DNA of 64,000 bases, from assembly GCF_037325665.1 (NCBI RefSeq), contig NC_090249.1, positions 59,878,267-59,942,266 on the forward strand, in the 5' to 3' direction. The stretch is from Littorina saxatilis (taxonomy: Eukaryota; Mollusca; Gastropoda; Littorinimorpha; Littorinidae). The position numbers and the translations under genes were made by a program. The notes beneath the pieces are model-generated. The model did not search any database. It saw nothing but the letters and a program-made list of their open reading frames with translations, and was not told the origin of the DNA. Positions 25,501-36,641 of this stretch are shown here, in pieces; the stretch's first letter is position 1; each line of letters starts with the position of its first letter.

Positions 25501-28500
25501 CAGGACGTTAACGCCGTGGCAATGCTAGTCACAATAGTGTTAACAGGGGGTTTCCCTGTATCCAGACTTGGCCCCGTGTGAGCTTTGTCACCACAATAAA
25601 TAGATATCAAAATGTTCAATCTTCTTTCAGCATGTGACATTGCTTCCCATGGGTTAAATCGGGAGTATACCTTGCCTGTATACATGTACTTTGGTTTGTT
25701 ATTGTTGAAGTTACAGACTTGTTGAGAGAGGGAAATCTGGTCTGAGAAAAGAAGGGAAAATGGAGGTAAATGTCTTAAATTGTGGTTTCCACTGTACATG
25801 TACACACAGCACTGGATACTCAGTGTTAGAACTTCACAATACAAAGCCTAGTTCACAGAGCAATGTTCGATCCCCCATTAATACTTTTACACATAAATTC
25901 AACAGTTTAAAAAAAGAAATAAAATACAAATTGGCAAGTACCTTATCACCTATTAAATAAGCTCTAACTTCACTACTAATTGTATGTGCAGTTACCCAAC
26001 CATCAGCTTCAGTTTAAACAAATCAACAAAGAAGACTAATCATCACAGAAAAAATACTTCTTTTCCGTGTCTCTCATGATTCAAGCAGCAGCATTCCAGC
26101 TTCAGAGACAGAGGTTTTCTCACCTGCCTGAGGTCCTCGATATCAGCGGTGGTCATGCACTGGTGCCAGGGTTTGTCGTCACGGATCATCTCCACGCGAG
26201 GGAATCGCAGAGTGCAGCCCACCTTGAATCGCTCACTCGCAATAATCTCGGCAGCTTTCACCTGATAAGAAACCAAAAACCTCATAAAATGTGACCACAA
26301 CTACTGAGAAATCTACTAAACTAAAACCTATTTCTTCTAATCATTGCATTAAGGTCACATATCAAGAAAAACGGTGACAATAAAACTCCAGACATGATGT
26401 ATAGAGTAACAGTTGTGCAACACATTCAAACTCTAATGCCAGTCTGATTAATCCAAACACATGGATGGATACCTCATACAATTTCAAGCTTGTAGGTCTA
26501 TTCATAAGGATCATAAAATATTTTGGAGAAGACTACCTCGAAAGCCGTTAAATTGAACAAACCCCTACACACTACACAAAAAGTTCTAGGAAGAAAATGA
26601 GTTTGTTTTGCTGGCCACACACTTGGGCTCACCGAGGACTACCCATGTTTACCTTATTTGGGGGTTGGGGTGTGGAATCAAGTACAGAGAAAGAAACAAA
26701 GAAAACATAATAAATGTCAACGCCAGTACCTCAACAATGAAAGACTTGTCAGGTTCAATCTTCTTCTTCTTCTGCGTTCGTGGGCTGAAACTCCCACGTA
26801 CACTCGTGTTTTGCACGAGTGGAATTTTACGTGTATGACCGTTTTTACCCCGCCATTTAGGCAGCCATACGCCGCTTTCGGAGAAAGCATGCTGAGTATT
26901 TTCGTGTTTCTATAACCCACCGAACTCTGACATGGATTACAGGATCTTTTTCGTGCGCACTTGGTCTTGTGCTTGCGGTGTACACACAGGGGTGTTCGGA
27001 CACCGAGGAGAGTCTGCACACAAAGTTGACTCTGAGAAATAAATCTCTCGCCGAACGTGGGGACGAACTCACGCTGACAGCGGCCAACTGGATACAAACC
27101 CAGTGCGCTACCGACTGAGCTACATCCCCGCCCGAGGTTCAATCTAAGCATGAGGTTTAGTGAAATTTAAACTCCATGATGCATGGGGTACATAAAGCAA
27201 AATACAGAGAACCAAAAGAGAATAAATGTCAACGCCAGTACCTGAACAAAACAAACCCTGTCGGGTTCAATCCAAGTGTCAGGTTTAGTCAAATTAAAAC
27301 TCCAGGATGTATGGGGTAAACCAAAGTACACAGAAAAAAACCAAAATAAATTTCAACGCCAGTACCTGAACAATACAAGATTTGTCAGGTTCAATCCAAG
27401 CGTCGGGTTTTTCTTTGAAGCCTGATGCCAGCTGGATGCACTGGGGGGGCCGTCGCTTGTCAAACGCCTGCCAGTGGTCGGCCATTCGCTGGTTGAACTC
27501 CGCCAGCTGTTTCTTGGTGTACCCTGACCCTACCTGTACGAAACAAGAGTACAGTGGAAACCCAACTTGTGACCTCCACAAATCTGAAAAAAATCAGGTC
27601 ATTTCACTTTTGTATCCACTTGATAATTTTCTACTTTGGAGCGAGCTCCTTTCTTGTACAAATTGAAAATTGTTACCATGCCGCTGCATTTAGTTTGAAT
27701 GTTTTTTTGTAAGTGTGTGACCAGTCTTTGTATGCTATAGTTGTTTTCAGGTGATACCCATTTGTAAAATCCTATTGCAATCACTGTTTAAACTCTGCCA
27801 GCTCATTTTTGATAAACTCAAACTGAATAAACGTGCTGAGAATGCTCATAATATATAGGTGACAACTATGCTCATCTGCAAATAAAACACTAACACACTG
27901 TTGTAAATAGTCATTAGATAAACACTGGCAAGCCACAGTCAACGGAATCTTGCATAAAAGCATGCTATTCTACTGTCTAAAATAAAATGAAAAAAATTAA
28001 TGAAACATGCAGCTTCAGCTCCCAGAACTAAACTGCACAATCAACTTCCAGACTTATTTTAAACAAAATGGTTATGTGCACAGAATTTTTGTACGATTTG
28101 AGAATAGTGAAATACAGCCTTAAACAATACAGTCATATAACCCATACTGATTGAAAGAAAACAAGACAAAAATGCAGATAGTATACCTTGCAAAATGAGT
28201 GAAACACTTTAGGTTCACTGCCGTCTTCAGTTGGCACGGCAACGCCACACAGGAAATGCGACATCATGCCACCACGGTGACCCTCACCGAAGAAGCCGCC
28301 TAGGATGAGAAGATCCAACTCATCCATGAGGCCTCCGATGTATTCTGGTTTGATCTTGAACCAGCCCCCTTTACGCACGTTTGGTCGGTACGGAGTCTCA
28401 GGGTCCTTAACCATAATGCCTTCTTCTCGGCCATCGATGGCGTCATTCAGCGCTTCGACACAATCCTGGCTGGGAAATGAAAAGAAGAAAGGTTAAATAA

Positions 28501-31500
28501 TGATGTTTGGACATAGCTCTGTCACGATTTCCAAGAGTTGTGGAAGAGTTGTGTCCCACTTTAGCGACCCAAACAATGACACATGGTCAAACAGTTAAAA
28601 ACAGCAAATGCACCGAATAACTGACTCCAACGTGCAGGTTATGCAGTGTCCACTCAATATGCCTTTTTCTGTCCAAAATCTGTACATCGGAGCTACTATT
28701 TATATCTGTATGCACGGAAAAGATTCTGTACTCCATGTCAAGATTTTGGTGGGTAAAGAAACATGAAAATGTCCAAGCATACATCCCCGTGAGAATGGAG
28801 TATGACTGCCTAAAATAGCAGGGGGAAAGACGACCACAGATGTAAATATGACCTACTTTGAATGAGCCTCCTTGTGCTCACTCAGCTGTATCCTCCCCTC
28901 AACAGGTGTAACGACTTTGTCCAGGTACGTCAAGCGCTCACGCAGCGGCAGATTCGTTAGCACGCGGTCGTTGTACAGCAGCACGTCAAACACCATCACA
29001 CAAGGCTGATAACCTTTGGCCTCGGCCACGTTAGGTGACTTGATGTCGAATTGTTCCCCCTTGGTGCCTGTCGTGAGACAGCAAATGACGAAGAACATTA
29101 AAATGACTGAGGGCGTGAAGAAGTCTTTGATGCAGGAAACGACAAAAAAAGTCTGTGTAAACAGCACGGCAGAGCTCAACTAGGTTTTTGAGTCACTGTT
29201 AAATATGAACTCAATTGAAACTAAGTCCTCAGGACCGTACACATGGCAGATTTTTCAATGACTGGTCTCCGCAACTTCTGAGCAACTTTAAACCGAAGTA
29301 AGGTGGTGGAAAGTTGGTTGCAAGTCTGGCGTGTAAACAGCACTTAAGCAGGAAGGGCGGCATTTTAATACACACACTTCTCAGAGTCAACTTTGTGTGC
29401 AGACTCTCCTCGGTGTCCGAACACCCCCGTGTGTACACCGCAAGCACAAGACCAAGTGCACACGAAAAAGATCCTGTAATCCATGTCAGAGTTCGGTGGG
29501 TTATAGAAACACGAAAATACCCAGCATGCTTCCTCCGAAGGCGGCGTATGGCTGCCTAAATGGCGGGGTAAAAACGGTCATACACGTAAAATTCCACTCG
29601 TGCAAAACACGAGTGCACGTGGGAGTTTCGGCCCACGAACGCAGAAGAAGAAGAAGAAGAAGAAGAAGAAGAAGAAGAAGAAGAAGAAGAAGAAATACAC
29701 ACACAAGCTTCAAAAGTACAGTGAAACCCCCATTTGAAGAACCCCCAATAAAAAATACCCTCCCTTTTAAGACCATATTTCTCCTATTTTCTGTTCATAA
29801 GCTCTGTAATTTTTAAGACTCCTTCCATTTTCAAGACCCATTTTCTCTGATTTTTGTTAGTCCCATGTAGTTTTCTTGACAAAACTGTAAGCTTCCACAC
29901 TGACCAAAAGTTTTGGATGCAGCGTGGTATCCCAGCATCTCCCCATCGATGATACAGGTGTCCACGTCCGGCTTGAAGCAGTTGGCGATGTACGGGGTCA
30001 GAGTTCCGTCAAACGGCGTGGCACCAAACACATTGGTGTACTCGTTGCCACTGTCACACAGACATTGAAATCCCATTCACATTGGCCAGCACAAGAGATT
30101 GGACCCAAATTTTCCACTTAAACTTACAATGTCTCTTCCATCTTGTCATCACCAATACAACAGGTATCCCCTGCACTATGATAAGTACAGTGGAGGATTG
30201 TCTCCTTCAAAGCTGTCAGTGTCAACCTTTGTTTAGCTAAGAAGGGGCAGGAACATAGCTGTTCAAAACCTCTGTCTGGGACCAGGCTACCTCCAAATCA
30301 GTAGCGGGGCGACCATCCCCAACCCAGCGGGTCACAGGTGGTGGATAGTGAACGGCCCTTAGATATAGGGGTTAGCTGCGAATAAGCTAGCTTTAGCAAA
30401 TAAGCAGTCCCGAACCAACTGGCGATGTTCCTACCAGGACGGGGTGGGGTAGAGGGTGGCTCCACTACTTCTACAAAATGCCTTACATGTCCAATGACAG
30501 GTTCATCATGGCGATTAAGAGCCGCCATAAAAGCTCTAGCTACGGGGAAGGACACCCCGGAGAAACAAACCCGGGCAGACGATGCTCGTCAGCTTTGGTC
30601 GGCAAATCATCTACCAGAAGGAAACTGGGATAATTAGAAAACCAGAAGAGCTGAAGACGGAGGTACTAGGCCATCGGCGCTCTCTAGACAACCATGGTAC
30701 CACGCATATACACACAAAATGATATTGTCATAGCCTGTGTAAATATACCCACAAAATGATATTGTCATAGCCTGTGTAAATATACCCACAAAATGATATT
30801 GTCATAGCCTGTGTAAATTACCCCCCTTTTCAGACTCTCTCCTTTTTAAGACCTGATTTTCTCAGATTCTTGAAGGTCTTAAAAAGGGGGTTCCACTGTA
30901 ACAATAAAGTACATATGCAATACAGTGTTAAAACTGTGTGTAGTAAAACAGAATAGTACCTGCGTGAAAAGTACTTGTACTCATCCCCCTTCTTGTGCAG
31001 CAACACCCTCTCACCGTCAAGCTTGGTCTCAATGAAGTACGGACGTCCCTCCATGATCTTCTCTATCTGCAAAACAAATAACACAGTACTCATTCACCTT
31101 TAGTGTAAGGTATCCAGAAACTGAGAAAAAGCGGTAATTATATTAACCGAAGCAAAAAAATAGAGGTATTTTTTGTAAGAATTATAAGCAAGTGAGGCAG
31201 ATGTGCCTCTTTGCTCTCTTTTTTGATGAACACATGCAAACACACCCACTCAAACACATACAAACATAGACTGACAATCAAACACACCCACTCAAACACA
31301 TACAAACATAGACTGACAATCAAACACACCCACTCAAACACATACACACATAGACTGACAATCAAACACACACACACACTGACAACCAACACATACACAC
31401 ACACACAAACATAGACTGACAACCACACACACACAAACATAGACTGACAACCAAACAATACACACACATACACACACAAACACACACCACCTTCACTACC

Positions 31501-32985
31501 AAGTGAAATACCTTATCAGGAGCTGCTCGGTCGCCCAACATGGGTGTGAAAGGGGAGAAAACAGACACGCCAATCTCATGCATGCGTGTGGCAGGATCTC
31601 GGAGCAGACGACACACCTAAATGTAAATATAAAGCACAGAACAATTAAGCCTCTTGGTCATCATCAAATGCAGCTAGATTCTTTTTTAGCAGTGAGACAG
31701 CGGAACCTCCCCCCCTTTCAAGATTTCTGAAAATCTGAGAAAATGAGGTCTTTAAAAAGGTAGGAGTCTTCAAATGGGGGTACATTGACAGAGGTTATGA
31801 ACTTATGAAAATCTGAGAAAAATCTGAATGCCAATGCTTATTCCCCACCTTTTCCAGGTTATTGTTGACATTGAACAAGTCCTCAGCATCTTGGTGGTAA
31901 ACCGACAGCACTGACGCCTGGCTCAGACCAACTTTCAGTTCCTGTAATCACACAGTTACGATAAAACAAGAGATGTTTTCATTCATTATGACAAGTTTCA
32001 GTATGACACATCAACTATGCTCGCTCACACACAAACTCACTCATCTTCTTCTCTTTGTCTCTAACACATACATGCACATACACAAGCACGCATGCACATG
32101 CACACACACGTACACAAACAAAACCAAAACACACACTAATACACACAAACACAAGAGGAGAAGCCTTCAAGGCTCCCGTAAGAAATCGACAAACAGTAAC
32201 ACAAACTCATTCACTCCGTCACACATACAGGGCGGGGATGTAGCTCAGTCGGTAGCGCGCTGGATTTGTATCCAGTTGGCCGCTGTCAGCGTGAGTTCGT
32301 CCCCACGTTCGGCGAGAGATTTATTTCTCAGAGTCAACTTTGTGTGCAGACTCTCCTCGGTGTCCGAACACCCCCGTGTGTACACGCAAGCACAAGACCA
32401 AGTGCGCACGAAAAAGATCCTGTAATCCATGTCAGAGTTCGGTGGGTTATAGAAACACGAAAATACCCAGCATGCTTCCTCCGAAAACGGCGTATGACTG
32501 CCTAAATGGCAGGGTAAAAAACGGTCATACACGTAAAATTCCACTCGTGCAAAAAACACGAGTGTACGTGGGAGTTTCAGCCCACGAACGCAGAAGAAGT
32601 CACACATACACACACACAGTAAGCATAGGGGACACGGTGCAAGAGTGGGAGACACTAGATCTAGATCTGTCTGTCTGTAGCCTACTTACGGGGACACGCC
32701 TGCCGAGATCGACACTGCGCTAGCGGCTTTCGACAGCGCTTCCTCGCGCACACACTGGAAACACGCTGTGCAGATCAACCTGTAGGAAATCTCCTTTGGT
32801 ATCTTCTTTATTTATTTTTCTGGAGCTACGAAACCGAACAATGAGAAATCGTCTTCCCCGAATCGGCGAACTGCAGCTCGGTGAGAACTGTATCTATACC
32901 ACAATCCTTCACGCGATCTGACCTAACCTTGACCCCTGACCTAGTCTACATACCACACACGACACAAACCAGTCACCTGTTTTTA

Positions 32986-33018
<33 letters not shown>

Positions 33019-33311
33019 CACCCATTTTCTTTGGATACACACTTTAACTGCATACGTGCCGACGAAATGTTGATCATTGCTTCAATACTTTGAAGCTGTT
33101 GCTTGGATAATAACCAGGTAAAATGAGTATTTCGGTGTTCAGTCAAATGTTAAAGTTTCTACCACAGACATACACACATACGCACGCACAGACAGACAAA
33201 GTTACGATCGCATAGGCTACACTTACGTGAGCCAAAAACAAACAAAAAAACCACAAAAAAAACACACACACACACACACACACTAATACACACAAACAAA
33301 ACAAGACAAAA

Positions 33312-33369
<58 letters not shown>

Positions 33370-36300
33370 CACACACAACATACACACTAACACACACACA
33401 TACACACACACACACACATACATACCCCCCACCCCACATACACAACATTAACAACATATCTCACAGCTAATTGCTCAGACCACAGCAGCCTCACCATCTC
33501 ACCTTGACAATCATGCGAACCAGCCATTTCTGCTCCAGAGCCGACAGATTCTTCAGCAAGTAGAGGATGCTGTCTTCCACAGCCGACTTTTTCTTGGCAG
33601 CATTGTTTGAGGCGATGGCATCCAGGGTGTCGTTCACCTGCTGGATGGTCAGGGTGCCACGCTGAGGGCAGCGAGGTTTCAGCACAAAGTATGCCATGCT
33701 GGCAAAGTCACCCGCATCCTGGTAAAGACAGGAAAAAAACCTAAATCTTTAAGGCGATTATTATTTATTAGACGATTTTAGAGGTTTCAGCACAAATTAC
33801 GTCAAGCTGGCAAAGTCGCCCGCATCCTGGTAAGGCCAGGAAGAAAAACTCAAACGATAACCTTTTAAGGCGGTAATCATTCATTAGACAATGTTTGGAA
33901 ATAACTCTGTCAGGTTTCTATGGGTTGTGGGAAATAACTCTGTCAGGTTTCTATGGGTTGTGGAAGAGTTGCTTTCTCTTGCTTTTCCTTGATTTTCCAG
34001 GAAAAAGCTGAGGTTGGCTGGTAGGTTATGGTTTTGCATACAGTCAACTTTACTTTGTTTAATCATAAAGTTGTTTTCAGTCTAAAATTCTTGTATCACG
34101 ACAGTACTACAATTCATGAAAAAGTTAGAAACCTTTAACAGGATTGCATAAACAGTGCAACAACAGCCCCAACAGAAGTCCCATCATGCCTACTCAACGA
34201 AAGCAGAGTGAAGCTGAATATGCTCAGAGAAAAGCGTGGGGAACCCAAATGGGCAAACGAGCTCACATGTAACCAGAACACCAGAATTCTGGAACGCTGA
34301 AGAAGAAGAAGAATTGAATAAAGTTACCTCCACATTTTTTTTCTCTCCAGACCAGATTTGCTACAGATTATCGTGACCAGAAAGAGAAGTTCCGCTGTAC
34401 AATCCCACACTGCTAATTTTGTCAAAATACTTGTATTCCAATGCTTTAGAATAATACCAACCCCACGAGCTGTTTTGACGGCCCGGTAGTTGAGCAGTCG
34501 CTGTGCGTCAGGACTGTCCTTGCCAAGGCACAACACTTTTATCATCAACCGCGCTAAGCCAGTCTGAAAAAAAGAGTGAATACAAAATAAAATAAAAATC
34601 GGTATCACAGAAACAGCATACACATTCATTTATTTCTGCAAAAACGGCTTACATGACATACACTTTACAAAGTCTGGTTTTGTAAAACAATTAGGCAAAT
34701 ATTAGCTGTTTGTTACGGATTTCTGTTTGTTTGTCTTCTTTTTTTGTCCATTACAAGTCAGTTTCAATTTTTTTGAAAAAATACAATGGCAAAATTTAAG
34801 TATTCTTATGAAAAACCAAAACCAATCGCATTTCTATTTTATGAATTTCATGATTATTGTGCCAGAAACAAAGGACCTACCCTGACTTTCATCTATGAAT
34901 CCCAATGGGGACTGCATTGAATTCTTCACAGAACAGTCTATAAATTTATAAAATACACATTCATATTTACCTCTTTAATTCCGTATGCCACTCGTTCTCT
35001 TTCAAGGTGTGGCAGCAACAGTCTCATTGCTGGGTAGAACGAGTCTGTCTGTTTTACAAATACATGTAGCAAAAGAATTTCAAAAGAGAGCAATATTCTT
35101 AAAAAATGCAGATTACCAGAAAGAGAAAGACCATTTTTCATTTTTAATATGTGACAAATCCGAGGAAAAAATTGGTTTGATTTTCAGGTGAAACGTGGAT
35201 TGTCAAAGTAAAGGCCAATCGGGCTGTTTGTTTGATATATGTGGAACCATCGTGGCTTTGGATTCATGTTTCCGTGGACAACGATTCTAAACAATCACTG
35301 TCAAAGACCCAATCCATGTTGAAAATAACTGTGCAACGACTCATGGTCAATTTGCAACTAAGCTGTGCAATCGTAAATTGCACAACAAAAAGTCTTAAAA
35401 CACTCAAAAGAAAAGGCACATGCTAAAAACTTACTGAACTCGCAAGTATGATACGAGCTCAGTGCATTTTTAGACTTGAAGAAAAGCAAAGCAAAGTTTA
35501 CGTTTGATGTCACATTCAAGTACATGTACATGTATGACGTCATCACTTGAACTTCTGAACTGCATTTGGGCCCTAAATTGTATTCTAAAAATGATGTTGA
35601 CAACATTGGCCCCCTATAGTTGTCAGTGATTGTGCATACTTTTGCACTACAAATGATGATGTTGACAACATTGGGCCCCTATAGCTGTCAGTGATTGTGC
35701 ATACTTTTGCACTACAAATGATGATGTTGACAACATTGGCCCCCTATAGCTGTCAGTGATTGTGCATACTTTTGCACTACAAATGATGATGTTGACAACA
35801 TTGGGCCCCTATAGCTGTCAGTGATTGTGCATACTTTTGCACTACAAATGATGATGTTGACAACATTGGCCCCCTATAGCTGTCAGTGATTGTGCATACT
35901 TTTACACTACAAATGATGATGTTGACAACATTGGCCCCCTATAGCTGTCAGTGATTGTGCATACTTTTGCACTACAAATGATGATGTTGACAACATTGGC
36001 CCCCTATAGCTGTCAGTGATTGTGCATACTTTTGCACTACAAATGATGATGTTGACAACATTGGGCCCCTATAGCTGTCAGTGATTGTGCATACTTTTGC
36101 ACTACAGTGGAACCTTCCTTTTAAAACCTCAAAATATCTGAGAAAGTCAGGTCTTAAAATGTAGGGATTCTTAAATTGGGGGGTCTTTAAATTATGGGGG
36201 TTCCGGTGACAGTGACTCAACCGCAGGACTCTGAGACGTTCGCAAGAACCCAGTCCTCTACGAAAGAAGAAGACGAAGTACCAAAATGATGACAAAAACG

Positions 36301-36558
36301 ATGTTCAGAGACTTCTTCCAGGCTAGTATTGTTTTTATCAAAGAACATTAGAAGAAACAATAAAATGAAATTGTGTCTGTGCTGAAGTATTTCTGAGTGT
36401 GTATGATTGTGCCAAAGTGGTTAGAGTTGTCTGTATCAGGGTATACGTGCTTGAGAGTGTGCAAATCAAAGTGAGACTAAGAGCGAGTGTGAGTGTGTGC
36501 ATGTGCGTGAGTATCTGTGTGTGTGTGTATCTGTCTGTGTGTGAGTATCTGTGTGTGA

Positions 36559-36641
<83 letters not shown>

